In this document: positions 50,398-58,946 of the stretch, one piece after another
Position numbering within the stretch: position 1 is the first letter of the stretch
Layout of the letters: each line of letters starts with the position of its first letter
Source of the DNA: Phytoactinopolyspora alkaliphila
GTDB taxonomy: Bacteria; Actinomycetota; Actinomycetes; Jiangellales; Jiangellaceae
DNA: 64,000 bases
Assembly (NCBI RefSeq): GCF_010550695.1
Contig: NZ_JAAGOB010000004.1
Coordinates: 248,001-312,000, forward strand
Reading direction: 5' to 3'
Translations under genes and position numbers: made by a program
Notes under the pieces: model-generated
Told to the model about the DNA's origin: nothing
The model's input: only the letters and a program-made list of their open reading frames with translations
The model's database searches: none

Positions 50398-51147
50398 GTG
50401 CGCCTCATCTCCGCGCTGGCCGTGGTCGCCGGCACCGCTGGACTGCTGGCCGGGACGGCGCTCAGCGCCGATGCCACCGGATACCGCTACTGGTCCTACT
50501 ACCACCAGACGGCCGGCGAGTGGGAGTACTCGCAGGTCCGGATGGACAGCCACGTTCCGGTCGACGGTGCGCTCGAGGCATGGCGGTTCGTCACCGCCGA
50601 GTTCGGCGACACCAGCCGTGAGCCCCGGGTGGACATCTCCTTCGCCGATGTGTGCGACGGCACCGGATCCGCCGACGGTGAGAAGCGGATCGCCCTGGTG
50701 ATCGATTACGGCCGCGCGGCCGACATCGCCGGCGACGACGAGCCCCCTCAGCTCAGAGCCGCGTGCGCGGTGGTGGACGAGGACGCGACAACCGCGATGG
50801 CGCTGTCCTCGGTGGCCGATCTCCGCATCGACGACACCCGGCTGTGCGCCATCGACGATCATCCGGCGGAGGGCTGCAACGAGGCCGTCGACCCGTTGCC
50901 GGACACGGCGGCCGAACCCGACGACACGGTTCAGCTGACCGAGGTCGCGGGCCTGGCCGGAGCTGAATCACAGCGGGACTCCGGGTCTGGTGACCCTGCC
51001 GAGGGTGAAGGCGAGGCAGAGGCCGACGACCGGCCAGCGGCAACCTCCGACGGCGGCGCGGACATCGGCGCGTGGGGTGGAGCGGCCGTCGTCGCCGTCG
51101 TGGTCGCAGGGGTGGCGGTTGCCGTCCGGCGGGCGCGCCGCTCATGA
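50398..51147 (+). CDS. SCO2322-like secreted, C-terminally anchored protein
   Basis: A 249-residue protein that matches in organisation the SCO2322 family found next to ECF vitamin transporters in streptomycetes. GTG at 50398 has GGAAAGGA 9 bases upstream. A signal peptide (LISALAVVAGTAGLLAGTAL) is followed by the hallmark GYRYWSYYHQT. Three or four cysteines suggest disulphides. A Pro/Glu/Asp-rich stretch (residues 165-215) leads to a C-terminal helix (VVAVVVAGVAVAVRRARRS). The function is unknown; position behind a B12 riboswitch and before the transporter suggests a surface accessory for corrinoid uptake. Confidence 0.78.
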   Translation: MRLISALAVVAGTAGLLAGTALSADATGYRYWSYYHQTAGEWEYSQVRMDSHVPVDGALEAWRFVTAEFGDTSREPRVDISFADVCDGTGSADGEKRIALVIDYGRAADIAGDDEPPQLRAACAVVDEDATTAMALSSVADLRIDDTRLCAIDDHPAEGCNEAVDPLPDTAAEPDDTVQLTEVAGLAGAESQRDSGSGDPAEGEGEAEADDRPAATSDGGADIGAWGGAAVVAVVVAGVAVAVRRARRS

Positions 51148-51196
51148 TCATCGACGGTTGGCGGCGCTATAGCACGGCTGATCGTCGATGATCATG
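51143..51196. repeat. 14-bp perfect inverted repeat at a gene junction
   Basis: CATGATCATCGACG (51143-51156) and CGTCGATGATCATG (51183-51196) flank a 26-base spacer. The left arm contains the TGA stop of the SCO2322-like gene, the right arm the ATG start(s) of the ECF T-component. In RNA the start codon would be paired in a hairpin, so translation may depend on ribosomes arriving from upstream. Confidence 0.75.
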
Positions 51197-52294
51197 GGGA
51201 CCGTGCGGGCCGTTCCGCGCCTTCTCCATCCGCTGGCGTGGTGGATGTGGGCGGTGGCGATGGCCGTGGTCGCCAACCGGACCCGGAATCCGCTGATTCT
51301 GGTCATTCTCGTGGCCGCGGTGGTGCTGGTGGCGGAGCTCCGTGGTGAGGACCGGGACCGGCGGATGACACTGTTCCTCTGGCTGGCCGCGGTCGTCGTC
51401 GGCATCCGCGTGGTGGCGCAGATCGTCTTCGGCGGAGGCGCGATCGGCACCACGGTCCTCTTCCGGATGCCGCAGGTCCCGTTGCCGGAGTGGACCGGAG
51501 CGGTGCGGCTGGGCGGACCGGTCACCCTGGAGGAGCTCGCCGACGCGCTCTACGGCGGCATGAGCGTCGCCGCGATGATCGTGTGCCTCGGCGCGGCGAC
51601 GGTACTCGCCAGCCCGCGGCGGTTGCTCAGATACGTTCCGGCCACGCTGTACGAGGTCGGTACGACACTCGTCGTGGGGCTGACCTACGCGCCGATGCTG
51701 ATGGACGACGCGCGCACGGCGTGGGCCGCGAGGCGGCTGCGTGGCCGCGACGGGCGAGGACCGCGGGAGGTGGCCCGAGTCGCCGCGCCGGTGCTTTCCG
51801 CTGGGCTGCGCCGAAGCATGGCACTGGCCGCGTCCATGGAGTCCCGGGGCTACGGGCGGCCGGGCGCGGGCCGTCAGGGAACTCGCCGGGTGGCCGGCGC
51901 GATGGTGCTGACGGGCATGGTAGGCGTGGCACTCGGCGTGTTCGGCCTGATGTCGGCCGGGACGTCTCGTCCGGTCGCCGCCGGATGCCTGCTGGTGGGA
52001 GCGGCTCTCGCCACAGCGACCGTGTGGCGCCCCGGGGGAAGGCGCCCGCCCGGCAGAACCGTCTACCGGCCGGACCGGTGGTCGAGCGCCGAATGGAGCG
52101 TTCTGATCTGCGCCGGCGTATCCGTGGCAGCGGTCTTCGTGGTTGTCGCGGCCGATCCCGGCGCGTTGACGCCGTCTACGGTCCCCCTGTCCGTTCCGGA
52201 CCTGCCATGGCCGGCCGCGTTGGGCGTGGGCGTGGCCGCGATGGTCGCCTGGACGACGCCGGTGCCGCCGGACCGCATGGAACACCGGCCATGA
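51188..52294 (+). CDS. ECF transporter T-component (CbiQ-like)
   Basis: A 368-residue membrane protein of the energy-coupling factor T family, linking the ATPases to the substrate-binding S-component. It has helices at both ends, and the conserved coupling-helix motif is seen in LAASMESRGYGRPG (A-R-G) at about residues 215-228, with a first partial motif near AAWAARRLRGRD. ATG at 51188 or 51194 (MIMG) lacks a ribosome site and lies in an inverted repeat. Its stop overlaps the S-component start (ATGA). Confidence 0.85.
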   Translation: MIMGTVRAVPRLLHPLAWWMWAVAMAVVANRTRNPLILVILVAAVVLVAELRGEDRDRRMTLFLWLAAVVVGIRVVAQIVFGGGAIGTTVLFRMPQVPLPEWTGAVRLGGPVTLEELADALYGGMSVAAMIVCLGAATVLASPRRLLRYVPATLYEVGTTLVVGLTYAPMLMDDARTAWAARRLRGRDGRGPREVARVAAPVLSAGLRRSMALAASMESRGYGRPGAGRQGTRRVAGAMVLTGMVGVALGVFGLMSAGTSRPVAAGCLLVGAALATATVWRPGGRRPPGRTVYRPDRWSSAEWSVLICAGVSVAAVFVVVAADPGALTPSTVPLSVPDLPWPAALGVGVAAMVAWTTPVPPDRMEHRP

Positions 52295-53205
52295 GCGTCG
52301 GTGACTCGGCCGCCCCGGGCTCCAGCGCCTCGGGCTGCGCCGGCCCGGCCTCCAGCGCCTCGGGCTCCACCGCCACGATGGGCGTGCGCGGGGGCGGGCT
52401 CTCCTGGCTCGTGGTCGGCGCGGCCTCGGTGACCGGCCTGCTCGCGTTCACCTGGATGTTCTTCGCCGGTCCCGGTTCCTTCCTTGCCGCCGCCGGCACC
52501 GATGGGACCTGGCTGTTCTCCGTGCTGCTCGCGCTCCTCGCGGCAGCGGTCGGCGCGCAGCTGGCGTCGGGCGCGTTCGACGCGAAGACGGTGGCGCTGA
52601 TCGGCGTCCTGTCCGCGGCGGGTGGCGCGCTGCGGGTCCTCGGCGCCGGCACCGCCGGCCTGGACCCGATGTTCCTCGTGCTCGTGGTGGCTGGCCGGGC
52701 TCTGGGGCCTCTGACCGGCTTCGTCACCGGCGGGCTCACCATGCTGGCCGGGGGCGTCCTCACCGGCCGGGTGGGCCCGTGGACGCCGTTTCAGATGCTC
52801 GCGTGCGCTTGGGTGGCCATGGGCGCCGGGCTTCTCCCCGGTGGCCGCCGGCTGCGTGACGACGACGCGGCCCGGCCGCCGCGGTCGGAGCGCTGGCTTC
52901 TGGCCGCCTACGGCCTCGTCGCCGGGGTCGCGTACGGCTTCCTGACCTCCATGTGGTTCTGGCCGGTGATGGCCGGGTCGGCGGGAGGCCTGGGATACGA
53001 CGCCACGGCCGGAACCGTCGCGAACCTGACCAACTACCTGAGCTTCTGGCTGCTCACGGCGATGGGCTGGGACCTCCCGCGCGGGATCCTCACGGCGCTG
53101 CTGTGCCTCGCGGCCGGCCCGGCGATCCTGGCCATGATCCGGCGAGCCATTACCCGGGCCGGATTCGCGGCACCAGTCCGCTTCCATCCGGAGGAGCGGC
53201 TGTGA
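52291..53205 (+). CDS. ECF transporter S-component (probable cobalamin or precursor)
   Basis: A 304-residue protein with a Ser/Ala/Gly-rich N-terminus of about 35 residues (GSSASG and PASSASG, encoded by a 17-bp direct repeat) and about six to eight helices. FMLVLVVAGRALGPLTGFVTG-like segment (here FLVLVVAGRALGPLTGFVTG) and FWPVMAGSAGG resemble S-components of the ThiW/HMP/CbrT-type broad family. The riboswitch and neighbours point to a corrinoid as substrate; a DMB or cobalt role cannot be excluded. ATGA and GTGA overlaps on both sides. Confidence 0.78.
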   Translation: MSVGDSAAPGSSASGCAGPASSASGSTATMGVRGGGLSWLVVGAASVTGLLAFTWMFFAGPGSFLAAAGTDGTWLFSVLLALLAAAVGAQLASGAFDAKTVALIGVLSAAGGALRVLGAGTAGLDPMFLVLVVAGRALGPLTGFVTGGLTMLAGGVLTGRVGPWTPFQMLACAWVAMGAGLLPGGRRLRDDDAARPPRSERWLLAAYGLVAGVAYGFLTSMWFWPVMAGSAGGLGYDATAGTVANLTNYLSFWLLTAMGWDLPRGILTALLCLAAGPAILAMIRRAITRAGFAAPVRFHPEERL

Positions 53206-54833
53206 TCCTCCTCGACCAGGTCAGTGTCCGCTACCGGCGATCCGAGCCACTGGTGCTGCGGAACGTCGACCTCACGGTCGGCGAGGGGGAACTGGCGGTG
53301 GTGGCGGGGCCGACCGGGACCGGCAAGTCCACCTTGCTCGGCTGTGTGGCCGGACTCGTCCCGCACTTCACGGGCGGCGTGGTTCACGGCCGGGTCGTGG
53401 TCGGCGGACGGGACACCCGCACCCATCGGCCGGGTGACCTGGCTGACCTGATCGGCTACGTGGGCCAGGATCCGGCGGCCGGCTTCGTCACGGACACCGT
53501 CGAGGACGAGGTCGCCTACGGTCTGGAATGCCTCGGCACGGCACAGCCGGTCATGCGCCGCCGCGTCGAGGATGCGCTGGATCTGCTCAGCCTGGCAGCG
53601 CTGCGGTCCCGGCGGCTGCGAGGGCTGTCCGGGGGAGAGCGGCAACGAGTGGCGATCGCGGCGGTGCTAGCGACTGGATCTCGCGTCCTCGTGCTCGACG
53701 AGCCCACCTCCGCGCTGGATCCCGGCGGTGCCGAGGACGTCCTCGCGGCGGTGCACCGCCTTGTGCACGACCTCGGCGTCACCGTTCTGATGACGGAGCA
53801 CCGGCTGGAGCGCGCGTTGCAGTTCGCCGATCAGCTGGTGCTGGTGGAGGACGGCCGGGTCCTAGCCGGCGAGCCTTCCCTGCTGATGGAGGTCTCGGCG
53901 GTTCGTCCTCCGGTGGTAGAGCTGGCCCGGCTCGCCGGCTGGTCACCGCCGCCGGTCACGGTGCGCGACGCCCGCCGCAGAGCGGACCGGCTCCGGCATG
54001 ATCTCGCCGCGGCGCCGCCATCGAGCCCGCGGGAACCGGCACCCGGACCGCCGCCAGCTCCAGGGCGCGTGCGCATCCGCGGTCTCACGGTCCGGCGCGG
54101 CCGGAGGCAGGTATTGCACGACGCGGACCTCGACATCCCGGCGGGCGTCGTCGTCGCTCTGATGGGACGCAACGGAGCTGGCAAGAGCACGTTGCTGTCG
54201 GCGTCGGCGGGCCTGGTGGCGCGGGAGGGCGGCGTGGTCGACGTCGACGGTGCCGATCCGGCTGACCTGCCTGCCCAGCAGGCGATCAGGCTGGTGGGCC
54301 TGGTCCCGGACGACCCGCGCCTCCTGTTGCGGGCAAGCTCGGTCGCGGACGAGTGTGTGGGCGCCGACGACGACACGGGCGTAACGCCGGGCGCCACCCG
54401 GCGGATGCTGGCCCGGATCGCCCCTGGCCTGGCCGGCGCGCACCGGGTAAATCACCATCCGGACGACCTCTCGGAGGGTGAGCGGCTCACGCTGGCGATG
54501 GCAGTGATTCTCACGGCCGGGCCGTCGTTGCTCCTTCTGGACGAGCCGACCAGGGGACTGGACTACGCGGCGAAAAGCAGGCTCAGCGCGATGCTGCGCT
54601 CCTTTGCGGCCTCCGGACTCGCGGTGGTGGTCGCTACCCATGACGTCGAGTTCGTCGCGGACGTGGCCGACCGGGTCGTGACGATGGCCGGCGGACGCAT
54701 CGTCGCCGAAGGCCCCGCCGCGGACGTGCTCCTCTCGTCCTACGTCCACACGCCGCAGGTGGCGAAGGTGCTGCGGCCTCACCGCTGGCTCACGGTCGGC
54801 GCCGTGGCGTCGGCCATGAAAGGAGAAGGATGA
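53202..54833 (+). CDS. ECF transporter double ATPase
   Basis: A 543-residue protein with two fused ABC ATPase domains, replacing the usual EcfA/EcfA' pair. First domain: GPTGTGKSTLL, LSGGERQRVAIAAVL, VLVLDEPTSALDPG, MTEHRLERAL. Second domain (from about residue 290): GRNGAGKSTLL, LSEGERLTLAMAVIL (degenerate signature), LLLLDEPTRGLDYA, VATHDVEF. A Pro-rich linker joins them. GTG at 53202 overlaps the S-component stop and has GGAGGAG upstream. Confidence 0.9.
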   Translation: MILLDQVSVRYRRSEPLVLRNVDLTVGEGELAVVAGPTGTGKSTLLGCVAGLVPHFTGGVVHGRVVVGGRDTRTHRPGDLADLIGYVGQDPAAGFVTDTVEDEVAYGLECLGTAQPVMRRRVEDALDLLSLAALRSRRLRGLSGGERQRVAIAAVLATGSRVLVLDEPTSALDPGGAEDVLAAVHRLVHDLGVTVLMTEHRLERALQFADQLVLVEDGRVLAGEPSLLMEVSAVRPPVVELARLAGWSPPPVTVRDARRRADRLRHDLAAAPPSSPREPAPGPPPAPGRVRIRGLTVRRGRRQVLHDADLDIPAGVVVALMGRNGAGKSTLLSASAGLVAREGGVVDVDGADPADLPAQQAIRLVGLVPDDPRLLLRASSVADECVGADDDTGVTPGATRRMLARIAPGLAGAHRVNHHPDDLSEGERLTLAMAVILTAGPSLLLLDEPTRGLDYAAKSRLSAMLRSFAASGLAVVVATHDVEFVADVADRVVTMAGGRIVAEGPAADVLLSSYVHTPQVAKVLRPHRWLTVGAVASAMKGEG

Positions 54834-56527
54834 TGGAGAAGATTCTCGTCTTGGGTGGTGCGCGCTCCGGCAAGTCGGCGTTGGCCGAGCGCTGGGTGAC
54901 GGAGCTTCCCGACGCCGGCCCGGTCACCTACGTGGCGACCGCCGGCGACAGGCCCGGCGACGACGAGTGGGCCGAGCGGGTGCGCCGGCACCGAGCGCGT
55001 CGCCCGGCGTCGTGGCGGACGCTGGAGGAGACCGACGTCGCGGCGGTGTTGCGGACAGCCGAAGGAACGCTCGTCGTGGATTGCCTGTCGCTGTGGCTGA
55101 CCGCGGTGCTCGACGGCACGGGTGCGTGGGAGGACGCCGGCGCGCTGGTCCGGGTGGATGCCGCGGTGGACGAGCTGATCGACGCGTGGCGATCGAGCCG
55201 GGCGCGGATCGTGGCGGTCAGCAACGAGGTCGGTTCAGGAATCGTGCCGGCCACACCCTCCGGGCGGCTCTTCCGTGACCTGCTCGGCACCGTGAACCAG
55301 CGGGTGGCCGCCGATGCGCATCGGGTCGTGCTCTGTGTGGCCGGCCGGGCGCTCGAGCTCCCCGCAGCCACCCCGATCCCGCCCGCATCGACGAGTGCTG
55401 ACCTGATGCCGCCCTCGGCCGCGGAGAGCTCCTCCGTGACCCTCCGATGCTCGACCACCCTCGGGCGGGCATCACGCCATGCGCCGTCTCAAACGATGGA
55501 GGGCCACCCTGGAGTTCCGGCGCCCGTCGATGCGGAGGCCGAGCGGGCCGCCCGAGAGCGCGTGGACGGGCTGGCCAAGCCGGTGGGGTCCCTAGGACGG
55601 CTTGAGGAGATCGGTGTCTGGCTGGCCGCCAGGCAGGGCAGTCCGGTGCTGCGGCCGCCGGCGCGTGTCGGTGTCACGGTGATCGCGGGCGATCACGGCA
55701 TCGCGGAGCTGACGTCGGCCTATCCGGCAGCGGTGACGCCCGCTATGGTCCGGACGGTCGCCGCTGGGAAGGCCGCGATCAACGCGCTCGCCTCGGAACA
55801 CGGTGCGTTCGTGCGGGTGCGTGACCTCGGGGTGGACGCGGACCTGGGCGACGTGGCTCCGGAGGTCACCGAGCACAAGGTCAGCCGGGGTACCGGCCGG
55901 ATCGACGTCGAGGACGCGCTGCCGCGGGAACAGGTGCGGGCCGCGATCGCCGCCGGCCGCACACTCGCCGGTGACCTGTCCGCCGATCTACTCATCGTGG
56001 GCGACCTGGGCATCGGGAACACGACGATCGCCGCCGCCCTGATCGGATCCATCACCGGGATCGACGCCGAGAAGGCGACCGGCCGGGGCACCGGGATCGA
56101 CGACGCGACTCTCCACCGCAAGACGGAGATCGTCGCTCGCGCGATTGAACGGGCCCGCCCGGTGCGTGACGAGCCGGAGGACTTGCTGGCCCGCATCGGC
56201 GGCGCTGACCTGGCGGCGATGGCGGGCTTCCTCGCCGGTGCCGCCGAACGGGGCGTTCCGGTCCTGCTGGACGGGGTGGTCGTCACGGCAGCCGCGCTGG
56301 TGGCGGAGGCGATCACGCCGGGCTCGTCGACGTGGTGGCTGGCGGGGCACCGGTCGGTGGAGCCCGCGCACGACGCCGCCCTGGACCACCTGGGGCTGGA
56401 GCCGATCGTCGATCTGCGGATGCGCCTCGGTGAGGGCACCGGCGCGCTCGCCGCTCTGCCTGTGCTGCGCTCCGCGGTGGCGATCTGTTCCCGGATGGCC
56501 GCGCTGGCCGATCTGGATCTCGGATGA
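54830..56527 (+). CDS. cobUT: CobU-CobT fusion: cobinamide kinase/guanylyltransferase and DMB phosphoribosyltransferase
   Basis: A 565-residue fusion of two nucleotide-loop enzymes. Residues 1-185 are CobU: P-loop LVLGGARSGKSALAE, TYVATA, VDCLSLWLTAVL, VAVSNEVGSGIVP. A Ser/Ala-rich linker follows (about 185-235). Residues about 236-565 are CobT: KPVGSLGRLEEIGVWLAA, GVTVIAGDHGIAE, VGDLGIGNTTIAAAL, and the catalytic Glu region MRLGEGTGALAALP. It would activate cobinamide and DMB in one chain. ATG at 54830 overlaps the ATPase stop and has AGGAG upstream; ATG 54833 is equally possible. Confidence 0.93.
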   Translation: MMEKILVLGGARSGKSALAERWVTELPDAGPVTYVATAGDRPGDDEWAERVRRHRARRPASWRTLEETDVAAVLRTAEGTLVVDCLSLWLTAVLDGTGAWEDAGALVRVDAAVDELIDAWRSSRARIVAVSNEVGSGIVPATPSGRLFRDLLGTVNQRVAADAHRVVLCVAGRALELPAATPIPPASTSADLMPPSAAESSSVTLRCSTTLGRASRHAPSQTMEGHPGVPAPVDAEAERAARERVDGLAKPVGSLGRLEEIGVWLAARQGSPVLRPPARVGVTVIAGDHGIAELTSAYPAAVTPAMVRTVAAGKAAINALASEHGAFVRVRDLGVDADLGDVAPEVTEHKVSRGTGRIDVEDALPREQVRAAIAAGRTLAGDLSADLLIVGDLGIGNTTIAAALIGSITGIDAEKATGRGTGIDDATLHRKTEIVARAIERARPVRDEPEDLLARIGGADLAAMAGFLAGAAERGVPVLLDGVVVTAAALVAEAITPGSSTWWLAGHRSVEPAHDAALDHLGLEPIVDLRMRLGEGTGALAALPVLRSAVAICSRMAALADLDLG

Positions 56528-56569
56528 GCCGGTGCACAACGGGCCGGCCGCGGCGGATCGGCGGCCGGC

Positions 56570-57388
56570 ATGCGTGACGCGTACCGGCTGGCCGTCGGTA
56601 CCCTCACGGCTGTCCGGGTCGCCGCCCCGGTGGACCTCACCCGGCGCGTAGCCGGCCGGGCGATGTTGCTGGCACCGATCCCGGGACTGATTCTGGGTGT
56701 CGTAGCCGGAGGGGTGTGGTGGACCGGTTCGGCACTGGGCACGGGACCGTTCGTGGCGGCGGTGCTCGCCGTCGCCGCACTGCGCCTCGGCGATCGCGGG
56801 TTCCACCTCGACGGGCTGGCGGACACCGCGGACGGGCTGGCCGCCTCCTACGATGGGGAGCGCGCATTGGCCGTGATGCGGACCGGCGACACGGGACCGG
56901 CCGGTGCCGTAGCCGTGGTCGTCGTCCTGCTGGCGCAGGTGACTGCCGCCGCTGAACTGGGTCGCATCGTGGGTGGCGACGGCTGGGCGGATCCGGGCCG
57001 CATCACCGCTGCGGTGGGCGTCGCCGGGTGCGTCGTCATCTCCCGGACGATGCTCGCGGCCGGGTGCGTGCGCGGCGTTCCGGCGGCACGCCCGGACGGG
57101 CTCGGCGCGGTGGTCGCCGGATCGGTCGGAAGGGTCGCCGCGACGACAGCGGTGGTTCTCGTGACGGCGGCGTTCGCCGGGGGCCTTGCCCTGACGGGCG
57201 CTCCGCCGGGGGCGCTTCCCTGGTGGGGGGCCGCGGTGGCGGCCGGTGCCGCTCTCCTCGCCGCTGCGGTGGTGCTCCGCCGGTGTGTGCGCCGGTTCGG
57301 CGGGGTCACCGGGGACGTTCTCGGAGCCGTGGTGGAGGTGTCGCTCGCCGTCGGCCTCGTCGGCCTGGTGGTCGCCGGCGGCCGATGA
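56570..57388 (+). CDS. cobS: Adenosylcobinamide-GDP ribazoletransferase (cobalamin synthase)
   Basis: A 272-residue membrane protein that joins GDP-cobinamide and alpha-ribazole. RDAYRLAVGTLTAVRV at the N-terminus, ALRLGDRGFHLDGLADTADGL (shown in part; the acidic HLDGLADTADG is diagnostic) and MRTGDTGPAGAVAVV are CobS/CobV motifs. About six helices follow. ATG at 56570 is 42 bases after cobUT; no strong ribosome site. Last gene of the riboswitch-led operon. Confidence 0.93.
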   Translation: MRDAYRLAVGTLTAVRVAAPVDLTRRVAGRAMLLAPIPGLILGVVAGGVWWTGSALGTGPFVAAVLAVAALRLGDRGFHLDGLADTADGLAASYDGERALAVMRTGDTGPAGAVAVVVVLLAQVTAAAELGRIVGGDGWADPGRITAAVGVAGCVVISRTMLAAGCVRGVPAARPDGLGAVVAGSVGRVAATTAVVLVTAAFAGGLALTGAPPGALPWWGAAVAAGAALLAAAVVLRRCVRRFGGVTGDVLGAVVEVSLAVGLVGLVVAGGR

Positions 57389-57531
57389 GTTTCCGGGCCA
57401 CCGCCGGTCTGTCTCGATGACCGACGGCGATTTCGGCATCGCGTGTCGATTCCGGATCGCTTCGTTCGACGTCTCAGTGAGGGCGCCTCACGGCTCCTCA
57501 TACCGACGGACACGTGCGAGGGAGCAGAGAC

Positions 57532-58923
57532 ATGAGGCAGCACATCGGGGAGCAGGCGCACGGAGGCAGCACCGCGGCCGCCGCCCGTACGACGCCGCAC
57601 ACGGGGGCCGCACGCCGGTTGCGGATGGTGCTCGGCGACCGGCTCCACCTCCCTGGAGAGCCGGGATACGATCAGGCGCGCCGTCCGCTGATGCCCGTGA
57701 TCGACCCCCAGCCGGCGATGGTGGCCGAGGCCGCAGGCGTCGATGACGTGCGTACCGCCGTCGTGACCGCGCGCGAACACGGGCTCCCGTTCGCCGTCCA
57801 GGCCACCGGACACGGCACTCGCGTCCCGTCCGACGGTGGCATTCTTCTCAAGACCGGCCGGATGGCCTCCGTCCTCGTGGATCCCGCCCGGCGGATCGCC
57901 CGGGTCGGTCCCGGAGCGCGATGGGAGCAGGTCCTCGCCGCAGCGGCGCCGTTGGGCCTGGCGCCGCTGTCGGGTTCGGCACCGTCGGTCGGGGTCACCG
58001 GGTACAGCCTCGGTGGCGGAGTCGGCTGGCTGTCTCGTAAGCACGGATTCGCCGCGGACAGCATGCTTCGCGCGGACGTGGTACTGGCTGACGGACGGCG
58101 GGTGACCGCCGACTCCCACCGGCATTCGGACCTTTTCTGGGCCCTGCGCGGCGGCGGAGGCAACTTCGCCGTCGTGACCGCACTGGAGTTCCGTCTGTAT
58201 CCGGTGTTCCAGGTCTACGGGGGCATCTCCTACTTCGCGATCGAGCGAGCGGCCGACATTTTGGCGCGGTACCGCGTGTGGGCCGAGACTGTTCCGGACG
58301 AGATGAGTACCGCCGTGGTGCTGACCAGGATGCCCGGCACCGACGACATCCCGGAGCCGCTGCGGGGGCATCGGGCAGTAGCGATCAAGGTGCTCCACGC
58401 TGGTTTGGCCCGCGAAGCGGACCGGCTGCTCCGGCCGCTACGCTCCGCCGCCGGGCCCGCGCTGCACGACGGCTACCAGGTGATGCGCTATGCCGATGCC
58501 GCGATGGGAGGCACGCCGTCGCGGTACTTCGACTACTTTGCGACGCTTCCCGATTCCGTCGTCGATCAGCTCGTGGAGGGGTCGGGCGACGATGCCGCGC
58601 CCACGGTGGAGGTCAGGCACTGGGCCGGTGCGATGGCCCGGCCGGCGTCGGGCGCGGGACCCGCCGGCCACCGGGAGGCGGCCTTCAGCGTCATCGTCGA
58701 CGCTCCCCGGCCCGGTCTCGCGGACGCCCTGCGTCCCCACGGTTTCGGTGCATCCTTCCTCAACTTCCTCGGCGACCCCGCGCGTGTCGAGACAGCGTTC
58801 ACGCCGGCGAACTATCGGCGATTGCGTGAGATCAAGGCGGCGTACGACCCTGGCAACGTCCTCCACGTCAACCTCAATATCGCTCCGGCCGGCGTCGCGC
58901 CCGCCGGGCACCACGCGTCATGA
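57532..58923 (+). CDS. FAD-linked oxidase, berberine-bridge type
   Basis: A 463-residue flavoenzyme. The FAD-binding part (about residues 50-220) has VQATGHGTRVPSDGG, with a His in the position that can hold flavin covalently, and GVTGYSLGGGVGWLSRKHG. The C-terminal BBE motif YDPGNVLHVNLNIAP is clear. Such enzymes oxidise sugars, alkaloids or aminoglycoside-like alcohols; the substrate is unknown. ATG at 57532 has GAGGGAG 8-9 bases upstream. Convergent with a LysR gene (23 bases apart). Confidence 0.88.
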   Translation: MRQHIGEQAHGGSTAAAARTTPHTGAARRLRMVLGDRLHLPGEPGYDQARRPLMPVIDPQPAMVAEAAGVDDVRTAVVTAREHGLPFAVQATGHGTRVPSDGGILLKTGRMASVLVDPARRIARVGPGARWEQVLAAAAPLGLAPLSGSAPSVGVTGYSLGGGVGWLSRKHGFAADSMLRADVVLADGRRVTADSHRHSDLFWALRGGGGNFAVVTALEFRLYPVFQVYGGISYFAIERAADILARYRVWAETVPDEMSTAVVLTRMPGTDDIPEPLRGHRAVAIKVLHAGLAREADRLLRPLRSAAGPALHDGYQVMRYADAAMGGTPSRYFDYFATLPDSVVDQLVEGSGDDAAPTVEVRHWAGAMARPASGAGPAGHREAAFSVIVDAPRPGLADALRPHGFGASFLNFLGDPARVETAFTPANYRRLREIKAAYDPGNVLHVNLNIAPAGVAPAGHHAS

Positions 58924-58946
58924 CGCCCATGGCACCGGGTGCCGCG

